48,350 bases of DNA from positions 1 through 48,350 of the forward strand of contig DAOQWA010000020.1 in the NCBI GenBank assembly GCA_035341855.1, read 5' to 3'. A program made the position numbers and the translations under genes. Below the pieces are notes generated by a model. The model saw nothing but the letters and a program-made list of their open reading frames with translations, was not told the origin of the DNA and did no database searches. Within the stretch, counting starts at the first letter, position 1, and every line of letters starts with the position of its first letter. Below, one piece after another: positions 34,577 through 43,522 of the stretch. Origin of the DNA: QQVM01 sp035341855. Lineage in GTDB: Bacteria > Bacteroidota > Bacteroidia > AKYH767-A > 2013-40CM-41-45.

Positions 34577-36517
34577 ATGAAAAGGATTAGCCTAAGTATA
34601 ATTGTTTTGCTTTCAGTAACATCGTTTTTTTCTTGTAACGATAACAAGACCACGAAAATACTTAATGGGAATACTATTTTTAGTGTTTCTGAATTTACTG
34701 CTTTAACAAATTACAAACCGGAGTTAAAGGACAGTATAAAAACAATAGAACTCGACTATCTCAATTCAATGGATAACGGATTCATCATACCTAGTGAGCG
34801 GCAAGTACAGGGTGGATATTTCACTTTTACTTTTTCTATACGAAACAATACTAATAGTCCCCAAGCCTTCGCCTATAAAATTTATTACCAAAATGAATCT
34901 TACAAATGGCCGGAGCTTGACTCTTTGTCAAATAAAGAGCATGAACTGATTTCTGAGAATTTTTATGGTTCATGGGAGGATAGCAGTATACTTTTTAAAG
35001 AGACATCCTTGATTAAAGCAGATGGAGAATTTCACACGATCATTGATTCCATCCGTATTCTTGGCAACCCGCGTAATGAAACATTATGTTATGAAAACGG
35101 CAAAAACCTTAGATGGAGGAGAAACCCTCGTGTGGGCAATTATAGTTTTTTGCTCGCCGTTATTCCTAATGATACTTCAAGTATTAATTCAATTCCCGAT
35201 CACATAAAAAATATTTGCTTACAGAATGATGGCCGATATCATTCTCCATATTATTACTTCAGATATGGCGACGCAAAAAAGTTGCCGACATTGATGAGTC
35301 TCCAATCCCCGGTCACTCTAAAAGTTATTGCTCGTCCCGACCTTGGGGCAGGTATTCATATTGATGATGGTCATTTTACAGATGAAGAAGTTAAATCGGC
35401 TTCAACAAATTTGTGTGGCAATGATCCTGATTTGTATTCAAAGGCGGCTTTTTCACAATTCATTCATTACATAGACAAGTCAACAAACCTGGAAAATATT
35501 CCGGTCATTAAAGATGTACTCCGGGAAGGTTACTCAAAAAGAGAGTACAACTGGAATAGAAGTTTTTATTCCCGTGAAGAACTCATCTCAACTACTCCTC
35601 AGACTGCAAACCTTCCATGCCAGACGGTATACTCAGATCCTGTAGCTAAAAAGATTGTGATAAAAAACCCGGGGACAGTGCCCGGAAAATGGAGGAAAGA
35701 AAATGTCGGTATTATCAGTAGAAATGGATTGGCTTATGGCAAGATCAGAGTTAAAGCAAAATTAACTGAGTTACTGAATAAGGATAATATGTGGAACGGA
35801 CTCACCAATGCTATCTGGTTAATTAATCAGGGTGGTGGAGACGGCCTTTGGAACCTGCGTCGTCCTTGCCGCAAGGAAGGCTATATGGCTACATACTGGG
35901 GTGGAAGGGAAGATAAACGAGCGGAAAGAGTCGGCTATTCCGAAATTGATTTTGAAATCTTAAAAACTCCTTCTTATTGTCCCGAGCAGGAATTTCCTCC
36001 CGTGCTCAAAATACCGATGGCTAACAGACTTGATGAAAAATCCTGGAATGTACCCTGGGCGGAGGAGATCACAAGGCATGATGCCGAGATCACTGTTGCC
36101 TGTACCAACTGGGATATGGCATGTTGGGAACCCAAAGATTATGGTGTTGGATGTATTCCGGTAACATACCAGGGACATACATTTGAAGCCCATCGCTGGG
36201 ATCATTGGTATCGCGCGCTGACAGAAAAAACGTATGCTGCCGATGATTCCCTTTTTGCATCTGACTATTATTATTTTGAGATCGACTGGAGGCCTAATGA
36301 AATAATTTGGCGAATTGGTCCGGAACCTGAATCATTGCGCGTGGTTGGATATATGAATGATAAGGTGACAAGCATACCGAATAATCAGATGTTGCTGATC
36401 ATCACGCAGGAGTTTCACAACACTAAGTGGTGGCCCGGATCACCATATCAACAGCATAACATACCATTCCCATTGAATGATATTTTTGGAGAAATATACG
36501 AAGTAGTAATCCAGTAA
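34577..36517 (+). CDS. Lipoprotein with C-terminal GH16-like glycoside hydrolase domain
   Basis: 646 residues. A lipoprotein signal ends SFFSC (Cys20). Residues about 35-255 form a beta-rich N-terminal region (FTFSIRNNTNSPQAFAYKI). Residues about 375-646 look like a GH16/concanavalin-type glucanase: GLAYGKIRVKAKL, MWNGLTNAIWLI, the ExDxxE catalytic motif in YSEIDFEI (Glu456, Asp458, Glu460), FEIDWRPNEIIWRIG and a C-terminal MLLIITQEFH. GH16 enzymes cut or transglycosylate beta-1,3/1,4-glucans, galactans and similar polymers; the substrate is unknown. The frame opens at a TTG at 34571, but ATG 34577, two bases after the previous stop, gives the proper signal peptide. Confidence 0.82.
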   Translation: MKRISLSIIVLLSVTSFFSCNDNKTTKILNGNTIFSVSEFTALTNYKPELKDSIKTIELDYLNSMDNGFIIPSERQVQGGYFTFTFSIRNNTNSPQAFAYKIYYQNESYKWPELDSLSNKEHELISENFYGSWEDSSILFKETSLIKADGEFHTIIDSIRILGNPRNETLCYENGKNLRWRRNPRVGNYSFLLAVIPNDTSSINSIPDHIKNICLQNDGRYHSPYYYFRYGDAKKLPTLMSLQSPVTLKVIARPDLGAGIHIDDGHFTDEEVKSASTNLCGNDPDLYSKAAFSQFIHYIDKSTNLENIPVIKDVLREGYSKREYNWNRSFYSREELISTTPQTANLPCQTVYSDPVAKKIVIKNPGTVPGKWRKENVGIISRNGLAYGKIRVKAKLTELLNKDNMWNGLTNAIWLINQGGGDGLWNLRRPCRKEGYMATYWGGREDKRAERVGYSEIDFEILKTPSYCPEQEFPPVLKIPMANRLDEKSWNVPWAEEITRHDAEITVACTNWDMACWEPKDYGVGCIPVTYQGHTFEAHRWDHWYRALTEKTYAADDSLFASDYYYFEIDWRPNEIIWRIGPEPESLRVVGYMNDKVTSIPNNQMLLIITQEFHNTKWWPGSPYQQHNIPFPLNDIFGEIYEVVIQ

Positions 36518-36542
36518 TTTTTTTATAAAAGCTGAAAGCGTA

Positions 36543-38360
36543 TTATTTTTCCTCTACCAGTTCTATTTCAATATCATCAATCAGCAATTTGTTTTTTTGT
36601 GGATTCCAAAAATAGACCAGTAATTCATCGCCCGGATCATTGACGGAACCTAATTGTAGTGCATAGGATTTCTTTCTCCACTTTCCACGCTCCTCCGGAT
36701 CGCGTCCGATTGATTTGAGCTGATAAAAATAATCCCTTGCATCTTTACCTCTTAGTGAGACAACAAGGAATGTACTGTCCGGACTCCTGACCTGATCATC
36801 GTAAATATAAAAACTGCAATTTAATACAGCTTTTCTTAGGCTGCTCAAAGCACTATCATTCCTTAAACTAAATGTAGGACCAAATTCATCTGTTGGGCTG
36901 AGCTCCGCTACATAATTACCTGAATATGCATTGGCCCCGGATTCTTTTCTTCCTTGTGTATTCCAATGAATTGATTGAGACTCGAAATCCATTTTGAAAC
37001 TAGCTTTTGTGCTTCCTTCAATATCACCTGCAACCAGATTTTCCCATAAATAGCCTTTCCATTTGTCATCAGTTTTTAAAAACACCTTCCAGTATTTTTC
37101 CTTCGACATCACACTCCAGTGCAAAATATAGTGTCTGTATTGGTATGCTTGTACCTGATTAATATAAATACATCCTAAGCACAAAATAACCATGCTTGTT
37201 TTTGCGACTTTGCTTTTGAGGAGATTGAATCCTAAGGCGAGAAGTATTGCAAATACCGGGAAGAAATCTATCAGAGGGCGAAAACCAAAACTCATTCCAT
37301 AGTACCACATATACCAGGAGGAGACAATAAAAATTAGCAGGCATAGAAAAAAAACTATCGAGAGAAAGGCAAACTTCTTTTTCAGGAATAGGTATATTAA
37401 ACCCGTTAGGGATATAAATAGTAGGGGAGTCCAGATGAAGAGACCTTTTCTGTAACTAAACAGGACATTAAGAATTTCAGGTTTATCGAAGTGAAATCTT
37501 TCATATGTATATGCATAAACGATCCACTTGCCTGTTTGCATGTACCAAAGAACACATTGCAGAGATACAATTCCGGCTGCTATTAAGGCTGCCGGAACTG
37601 TCACCTTATATTCCTTCAGTAGAGTCTTTAAGTTATTTAAAAAAACCAGGGGACTTCCTGTAAGAAACGGAACGATTAGTATCAGCAATGCGTTTACCGG
37701 CCTTATGAGTGTAACTAATGCCAACGTAATGAATATTGCAAAAAGGTATTTTGGTTTTTGATTTTCGATAAATTCTTTTGTGAAGAATAGAAATCCCGCT
37801 ACCATAGAAAATGAGTAGGCATGCGACATGGAAGGCTCTATGACGGTGTAATGAAATAAATTAGTCCCGAAAACCATAGACAAATTGATCAGCAAAATTG
37901 TGCCTGCTCCTGATATATAGTGTTTCAGAAGCCTTGATATAAATAAGCAGCCAAGAAACACATAAAAAATTGCGGCAAAGCCAACAAAGTACTGGTAGAA
38001 TACAGAATAGCCATCTGGAACCTGACCAAAAATAAGAGATAAGATATGAGCCAGTATAAAGAATGGATAGACTAAAACTGCAACACCAAAGAAGTATTTA
38101 TCTACAAGTCGATCATTCACGGTCTGCATGTATTCCGGAATACTCCCATCTTTGTAATTGTCAGCATATGCTTTTTCCAAAAATGATTGCGTGTAATCAC
38201 CATAAATAAACATGGCAGGGAGGTATGAATAATATCCTAAGCCATCACTTCGAATAATACCGCTCTTCTTATTATCGAGGAAACCGTAAATTTGAAAAAA
38301 GGAATACAGTAAAACGCTTCCAATAAGAATGTTCCCGTACTTACGGAGAAATTCATTCAT
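36543..38360 (-). CDS. GT-C-like multi-spanning membrane protein with C-terminal beta module
   Basis: 605 residues. Roughly ten or more membrane helices fill residues 10-415. The first loop has RSDGLGYYSYLPAMFIYGD, with an acidic residue placed as in GT-C glycosyltransferases that use polyprenyl-phosphate sugars, and TLIRPVNALL follows later. Residues about 454-605 are a soluble domain (FKMDFESQS ... LLVYFWNPQKNKLLIDDIEI) matching the modules at 32307-34574 and 39238-39744. Probably transfers a sugar on the outer face of the inner membrane, with the module binding product or acceptor; this is inference. Its start is six bases after the GT2 gene, so the two form an operon. Confidence 0.75.
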   Translation of the reverse strand: MNEFLRKYGNILIGSVLLYSFFQIYGFLDNKKSGIIRSDGLGYYSYLPAMFIYGDYTQSFLEKAYADNYKDGSIPEYMQTVNDRLVDKYFFGVAVLVYPFFILAHILSLIFGQVPDGYSVFYQYFVGFAAIFYVFLGCLFISRLLKHYISGAGTILLINLSMVFGTNLFHYTVIEPSMSHAYSFSMVAGFLFFTKEFIENQKPKYLFAIFITLALVTLIRPVNALLILIVPFLTGSPLVFLNNLKTLLKEYKVTVPAALIAAGIVSLQCVLWYMQTGKWIVYAYTYERFHFDKPEILNVLFSYRKGLFIWTPLLFISLTGLIYLFLKKKFAFLSIVFFLCLLIFIVSSWYMWYYGMSFGFRPLIDFFPVFAILLALGFNLLKSKVAKTSMVILCLGCIYINQVQAYQYRHYILHWSVMSKEKYWKVFLKTDDKWKGYLWENLVAGDIEGSTKASFKMDFESQSIHWNTQGRKESGANAYSGNYVAELSPTDEFGPTFSLRNDSALSSLRKAVLNCSFYIYDDQVRSPDSTFLVVSLRGKDARDYFYQLKSIGRDPEERGKWRKKSYALQLGSVNDPGDELLVYFWNPQKNKLLIDDIEIELVEEK

Positions 38361-38366
38361 GATAAT

Positions 38367-39101
38367 TTACTTGCTTGAAAAAAGATTGTATTTTAAAATG
38401 CACCAAATAGCCCTAAAGCCATCTCTCCATCCGATTTTCTTACCTTCTTCATAGGTGCGGCCATAATATGAAATTCCAACTTCATATATTCTAACTCCTT
38501 TTACTCTGGCAATTCGTGCTGTAACCTCCGGCTCAAAACCGAAACGTTTTTCTTTCAATTCTATATTTTGAATTATATCAGTACGGAATAGTTTATAGCA
38601 TGTTTCCATATCCGTCAGATTCAGATTGGTAAATGCATTAGACAAAAAGGTTAAAAATTTATTTCCAATGGAATGCCAGAAAAATAATATTCGATGTGGA
38701 TTCCCTCCAAGAAAACGTGATCCGTATACGATATCTGCAAAACCGTCAATTACAGGTTTCAAAAGTAAATTATATTCATTCGGATCATATTCCAGGTCTG
38801 CATCTTGAATGATCAAAAATTGTCCGGAAGCTTTTGATATCCCGGTATGAATGGCTGCCCCTTTACCTTTGTTAACTTCGTGATTATATAAAGTATAATC
38901 AACATCAGGATATTGACGGAAGTAATTATCTATTGCCTCAGAAGTTTTATCACTTGAACAGTCATTTACCACAATGAACTCCTTCTTGATGCCATTCAGC
39001 AATTCAACTTTTCGAACCTTTTCAAGAATATGGTGCACGGTCCTTTCCTCATTGTAGCATGGAATAATAATAGATAATTTTACAAAGTCCTGAGCATTCA
39101 T
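38367..39101 (-). CDS. Polyprenyl-phosphate-type GT2 glycosyltransferase
   Basis: 244 residues, dolichyl-phosphate mannose synthase-like. Intact motifs: LSIIIPCYNEERTV, VVNDCSSDKT (Asp47), IIQDADLEYDP (Asp100-Ala-Asp102, the DxD), YGSRFLGG, LTDMETCYKLFR and GFEPEVTARIA. It would load a sugar from a nucleotide donor onto undecaprenyl phosphate for use outside the membrane. The GT-C-like gene immediately downstream is the natural user. In contrast with the GT2-like gene at 30502, its catalytic residues are all present. A near-consensus box (TACATTTA on this strand, 39128-39121) precedes it. Confidence 0.9.
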   Translation of the reverse strand: MNAQDFVKLSIIIPCYNEERTVHHILEKVRKVELLNGIKKEFIVVNDCSSDKTSEAIDNYFRQYPDVDYTLYNHEVNKGKGAAIHTGISKASGQFLIIQDADLEYDPNEYNLLLKPVIDGFADIVYGSRFLGGNPHRILFFWHSIGNKFLTFLSNAFTNLNLTDMETCYKLFRTDIIQNIELKEKRFGFEPEVTARIARVKGVRIYEVGISYYGRTYEEGKKIGWRDGFRAIWCILKYNLFSSK

Positions 39102-39212
39102 AGGGGAAATTTATAGCGTGTAAATGTAGAAAATATTCCTTCTTTATATTGGAATAAAGGAACCTTAATTTCCCATTCAATGTCGATTGTCGTATTATTT
39201 CGAAACTTCTTC

Positions 39213-39220
39213 TAATTTTG
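39213..39220 (+). promoter_or_regulatory. Promoter -7 box of the small module lipoprotein gene
   Basis: TAATTTTG matches TAnnTTTG exactly, 17 bases before ATG 39238. A TTG at 39187-39189 lies 23 bases upstream. Confidence 0.5.
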
Positions 39221-39237
39221 CCACTTAATTCTTCAAA

Positions 39238-39744
39238 ATGAAAAATTTGTCTCTCATTTTTTGTGCAGCAGTGGCACTTGCCTCTTGTCAGAATCATTCA
39301 AAGATAACTTTCAGTCAGAACTTTGAAAGTACGGCAGGTTGGTATGAAAACTCCAATATTGTTAAAGGTTCCGGACACTCAGGTAGTTATTTTACCCGCA
39401 CAGGTGAGAACCGGGATTATAGTCAAACTTTCACCTTAAAATTAAGTGACATCAGTGAAAAACCTGTTCGAAGGATCGATATGGGAGCATGGGTTCGGAT
39501 CTCCGGTCCTTTGGCAAAAGCTAAATTGGTTCTGAGTATTGAATCTGCCGATAGTATGATGTATTGGCAGGCGATACGTACAGAAGATGTTTCTCCAAAA
39601 CCGGGTGAATGGACCAGGCTTTACTTTACTTATGATCTTCCGGATAACCTCAAGCCTGACAATGTAGTGAAAGTCTATCTCTGGAATGAAAGCAAAAAAG
39701 AAGTGGATGCCGACGACTTCGACATCCACTTTTATTTGAATTAA
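39238..39744 (+). CDS. Small lipoprotein made of a single beta module
   Basis: 168 residues. Lipoprotein signal MKNLSLIFCAAVALASC with Cys17. The mature protein is one module, from ITFSQNFESTAGWYENSN through GHSGSYFTR, AKLVLSIESADSMMYWQA and GEWTRLYFTYDLP to VVKVYLWNESKKEVDADDFD. The same order of landmarks is found twice in the 755-residue protein and once at the end of the GT-C-like protein. Aromatic and acidic residues towards the end could form a carbohydrate or calcium site. It has its own promoter box and is convergent with the CoA-transferase genes (10 bases between stops). Confidence 0.8.
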   Translation: MKNLSLIFCAAVALASCQNHSKITFSQNFESTAGWYENSNIVKGSGHSGSYFTRTGENRDYSQTFTLKLSDISEKPVRRIDMGAWVRISGPLAKAKLVLSIESADSMMYWQAIRTEDVSPKPGEWTRLYFTYDLPDNLKPDNVVKVYLWNESKKEVDADDFDIHFYLN

Positions 39745-39754
39745 TAAAGAATAT

Positions 39755-40414
39755 TTAATCAAAGGTCATTTCCGGAATTTCTCCTTCAACGAACAATTTA
39801 CCCGCAGTTGATTTAATAATATGTTCTACACTAACTCCCGGTGCTCTTTCCAATAATTTAAATCCACCCTGAGGCAGAACATCAAGAACAGCCAATTCTG
39901 TAACGATCTTTTTTACACAACGAATTCCGGTGAGAGGAAGTGTGCACTTTGGAAGCAATTTAGATTCACCGGCTTTGTTTACATGCTGCATCGCAACTAT
40001 GATGTTTTTTGCTGAGGCTACCAGGTCCATGGCGCCTCCCATACCTTTTACCATCTTTCCCGGAATTTTCCAGTTGGCAATATCTCCATTCTCATCTACT
40101 TCCATGGCACCAAGAATAGTGAGGTTAACTTTACCCGAGCGTATCATTCCAAAGCTCATAGCTGAATCAAAGAATGCTGATCCCGGCACGGTAGTTATTG
40201 TTTGCTTTCCTGCATTGATAAGATCAGGATCTTCTTCTCCTTCAAAGGGGAATGGCCCCATCCCTAACAAGCCGTTTTCAGATTGTAGAACAACATTCAT
40301 TCCTTCAGGAATATAGTTGGCAACAAGTGTCGGGATGCCGATTCCCAGATTGACATAATAACCGTCTTTCAATTCTTTGGAGATCCTTTTTGCTATTCCG
40401 TTTTTGTCAAGCAT
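39755..40414 (-). CDS. scoB: 3-oxoacid CoA-transferase subunit B
   Basis: 219 residues. Catalytic Glu46 sits in VVLQSENGLLGMGPFP, and NLGIGIPTLVANYIP is the family's N-terminal signature. Further motifs are GKVNLTILGAMEVDENGDIA and GMGGAMDLVASAK. With subunit A it moves CoA from succinyl-CoA to acetoacetate or related 3-oxoacids, feeding ketone-body or amino-acid degradation products into central metabolism. It lies 44 bases after subunit A on the same strand. Confidence 0.94.
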   Translation of the reverse strand: MLDKNGIAKRISKELKDGYYVNLGIGIPTLVANYIPEGMNVVLQSENGLLGMGPFPFEGEEDPDLINAGKQTITTVPGSAFFDSAMSFGMIRSGKVNLTILGAMEVDENGDIANWKIPGKMVKGMGGAMDLVASAKNIIVAMQHVNKAGESKLLPKCTLPLTGIRCVKKIVTELAVLDVLPQGGFKLLERAPGVSVEHIIKSTAGKLFVEGEIPEMTFD

Positions 40415-40458
40415 TTTAATATTTTTTAATGATCAGATATCGAAAAATAAAACGATAC

Positions 40459-41157
40459 TTAATTTTTCTTCCTTACCGTTAACTGTTCAATGCGCTTCTC
40501 ATAATCTTTTCCCTGAAATATTCGTTGAACGTATATTCCAGGTGTATGAATTTCATTTGGATCCAACTCTCCTGCAGGAAGCAAATGTTCTACTTCTGCG
40601 ATTGTGATCTTTCCGGCCATGGCCATCAGAGGATTAAAATTTCTGGAGGTAGCTTTGAAAATGAGGTTGCCATGTGTATCTCCCTTCCAGGCTTTAACTA
40701 TGGCAAAGTCTGCATCGAATGCATATTCAAGCAAATAATCTTTCCCGTTAAAATTGCGGATCTCCTTTCCTTCAGCTACCTCAGTACCCACACCTGCCGG
40801 AGTAAAGATTGCAGGCATCCCATATCCTGCAGCCATACACCTCGTTGCCAGTGTTCCCTGTGGTATCAGGTCCACTTGCAATTCTCCGCTAAGCATTTGT
40901 CGTTCGAACTCAGCATTTTCTCCTACATACGAGGCGATCATTTTTCTGATCTGTTTTTTTTGGAGTAATAAGCCTAAGCCAAAATCATCAACACCTGCAT
41001 TGTTTGAAACACAAGTGAGATCCTTGACATTTTTTCTTACTAAGGCTGCAATACAGTTCTCCGGAATACCACAGAGCCCAAACCCTCCCAGCAGAAGTGT
41101 CATGCTGTCCTTTATATCCCGGATAGCTTCATCGGCATTGGCTACAACTTTATTCAT
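40459..41157 (-). CDS. scoA: 3-oxoacid CoA-transferase subunit A
   Basis: 232 residues, partner of the downstream subunit B. The CoA-binding glycine motif GGFGLCGIPENCI lies at 24-36. CVSNNAGVDDFGLGLLL, ELQVDLIPQGTLATR and GMPAIFTPAGVGTEVAEGK are typical of the family. The gene begins 42 bases after the penicillin-binding protein gene on the same strand, so read-through from it is possible, although the functions are unrelated. Confidence 0.94.
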   Translation of the reverse strand: MNKVVANADEAIRDIKDSMTLLLGGFGLCGIPENCIAALVRKNVKDLTCVSNNAGVDDFGLGLLLQKKQIRKMIASYVGENAEFERQMLSGELQVDLIPQGTLATRCMAAGYGMPAIFTPAGVGTEVAEGKEIRNFNGKDYLLEYAFDADFAIVKAWKGDTHGNLIFKATSRNFNPLMAMAGKITIAEVEHLLPAGELDPNEIHTPGIYVQRIFQGKDYEKRIEQLTVRKKN

Positions 41158-41199
41158 GAGCGAATTATTATGAATGAATTTATTTTTTCTTTTTGAAGA

Positions 41200-43404
41200 C
41201 TAAAAATCCCGATCGAAAGAAGTTTTGTTTATCCCCGGTTGTACATATTTGTCACAATCGAGTACAACACTCAGAGGATCCTTTGGAGCTTCAAAATCTC
41301 CTTGTGAGATATTCAGATTTTTATCACCATACACTTTTTGCATATATAGTGCCCAGATAGGCATAGCAGTTCTGGCACCCTGTCCCAATTCGAGCGTGCG
41401 GAAATGTACCAGCCTGTCCTCACAACCTACCCAACAGCCACTTACAAGTTCAGGTGTAATACCCATGAACCAACCATCACTTTGATTTTGTGTAGTTCCT
41501 GTCTTACCTGCTATTGGCATTCTTAGTTTATATTGCCCCCTTAATCTTCCACCTGTTCCAAACTGAACGACACCTTCCATCAGCCGAAGCATAAGATAGG
41601 CAGTCTCTTCACTGACAGCTTCAACTTTTCTTGGAACAAATTCTTGTAGAATATTTCCGTTCTTGTCTTCTATTCGTGTTAAATAGATCGGTTGTGTCCA
41701 TACACCCTTATTGGCAAATGTTGAATATGCACCGACCATTTCATAGACCGAAACATCAGGTGTACCTAGACATATCGCAGGCACTGCGTCTATAGGAGAT
41801 GTAATTCCCATCTTTCGTGCAATCTCAATCATTGCCTGCGGGCCAAACTGTTTCATCAGGTAAGCTGAGATGCAGTTGACTGATTCTGCCAGACCCTCTT
41901 TTAGAGTAAGCATGCCGCCATATTTATCATCGGCATTCACAGGCGACCATTGATCTCCTGTAGGAAGATCGAAGGTCACCCGTATGTTTGGAATTTTATA
42001 ACAAGGTGAATAACCTTCTTGCATCGCAAGAGTATAGAGAAAGGGTTTGAAAGTAGATCCTACTTGTCTCTTTCCTTCTTTTACATGGTCATATTGAAAA
42101 AACCGGTAATCATTTCCACCGACCCAGGCACGTATATAGCCACTTTGAGGCTCCATCGACATGAAGCCCAATTGCAACATCTTCTTAAAGTATTTTATAC
42201 TGTCCATTGGGGAAAGGACTGTATCAATATCTCCTTTCCAGGAGAAAAGTGTCATTTCAGTTTTAGCTTTGAATGCACTGTCTATTTGCTTCGGCGTTGC
42301 TCCTGCAGCTTTCATCCTTATGTACCTGTCAGAACGTTTTTTCCCTTCTTCCAGGATCTCTTTATGATCTTCCCATGGTTCCTTGTTTTTCCAGTGTTCC
42401 GTAAATTTCTTCTGGATTTCTGTCATATGTTCACGCATCGCTTCTTCAGCATATCGCTGCATCCTTGAATCGATAGTGGTATAAATTTTTAATCCGTCTG
42501 TATAGAGATTGTACGGTTTACCTGTTGCATTGTTGATATGTTCTTTACACCATTTTAACAGATCTGTACGGAGTGATTCCCTAAAATATGTTGCAAGTCC
42601 AAAGTTGTGATCTTCCATCTGAAAATTGAGATCAATTGGCAATGCTATGATAGAATCAATTTGATCGTCAGGGATGAATTTATATTTGTTCATTTGACTC
42701 AGCACAATATTTCTTCGCGCCAATGAACGCTCCGGATTCCTTGCAGGATTAAAACGTGTGGGAGCCTGAAGCATTCCGATCAGTACAGCCGCTTCCTGAA
42801 CATTCAATGTGTCAGGCATTTTATTAAAGTAAGTTCGGGCGGCCGACTTAATCCCATAAGCATTGCTGCTAAACTCAACTGTGTTGAGGTACATCGCAAT
42901 AATTTCTTCCTTCGTATAACGCCTTTCCAGTTGCACGGCTATTATCCACTCTTGTAATTTCTGAATGATTCGCTCTGTTTTAGTGTCAGGCTTTTCATGG
43001 AACAAATTCTTGGCCAACTGCTGGGTAATAGTACTTCCACCTCCTGCTGTGCCTGCACGAAACACAGCTCTCAGTAAACCACGGGGATCGATTCCACTGT
43101 GTTCTTCAAAACGGATATCTTCAGTTGCTTTTAGTGCCTGGACAATATTTTCGTTCAGGTCGTAATAATGAATGTTAGTCCGGTTTTCTACATAGTACTT
43201 CCCCAGGATCGCCTGATCACTGGAAATAACTTCAGAAGCCAAATTGCTCTTTGGATTTTCCAACTCTTCGAATGATGGTAACTCCTGACCGATCCAGCCT
43301 TTGGAGGCCATGAACAATATGACAACTGCCAATACAAAAGGAACCAAAAATAAGCCCCAGAAGATGAGCAAGTATTTACCGAACTTTTTCTTTGATTTTG
43401 GCAT
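41200..43404 (-). CDS. Class A penicillin-binding protein (PBP1A-type)
   Basis: Bifunctional peptidoglycan glycosyltransferase/transpeptidase of 734 residues anchored by one membrane helix (about 11-33). The glycosyltransferase domain has catalytic Glu95 in ATEDIRFEEHSGID and GGSTITQQLAKNLF. The transpeptidase domain has Ser450-Thr-Phe-Lys453 (GSTFKPFLYTLAMQ), Ser508-Val-Asn and Lys634-Thr-Gly (AGKTGTTQNQSDGWFMG). A charged helical insertion of about 60 residues lies between the two domains, as in Bacteroidetes homologues. It polymerises and cross-links peptidoglycan in the periplasm. Confidence 0.95.
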   Translation of the reverse strand: MPKSKKKFGKYLLIFWGLFLVPFVLAVVILFMASKGWIGQELPSFEELENPKSNLASEVISSDQAILGKYYVENRTNIHYYDLNENIVQALKATEDIRFEEHSGIDPRGLLRAVFRAGTAGGGSTITQQLAKNLFHEKPDTKTERIIQKLQEWIIAVQLERRYTKEEIIAMYLNTVEFSSNAYGIKSAARTYFNKMPDTLNVQEAAVLIGMLQAPTRFNPARNPERSLARRNIVLSQMNKYKFIPDDQIDSIIALPIDLNFQMEDHNFGLATYFRESLRTDLLKWCKEHINNATGKPYNLYTDGLKIYTTIDSRMQRYAEEAMREHMTEIQKKFTEHWKNKEPWEDHKEILEEGKKRSDRYIRMKAAGATPKQIDSAFKAKTEMTLFSWKGDIDTVLSPMDSIKYFKKMLQLGFMSMEPQSGYIRAWVGGNDYRFFQYDHVKEGKRQVGSTFKPFLYTLAMQEGYSPCYKIPNIRVTFDLPTGDQWSPVNADDKYGGMLTLKEGLAESVNCISAYLMKQFGPQAMIEIARKMGITSPIDAVPAICLGTPDVSVYEMVGAYSTFANKGVWTQPIYLTRIEDKNGNILQEFVPRKVEAVSEETAYLMLRLMEGVVQFGTGGRLRGQYKLRMPIAGKTGTTQNQSDGWFMGITPELVSGCWVGCEDRLVHFRTLELGQGARTAMPIWALYMQKVYGDKNLNISQGDFEAPKDPLSVVLDCDKYVQPGINKTSFDRDF

Positions 43405-43522
43405 AAATTGGCCTAAAATTTATAGGAATGCTGTAAAAGTAGTAAAATTTTGAGGGGCTAAAACTGTTTCATAAATGAGTTGTTTAACAAGTATTGTCCC
43501 ATTTCTTTCTTAATTTGACCTG

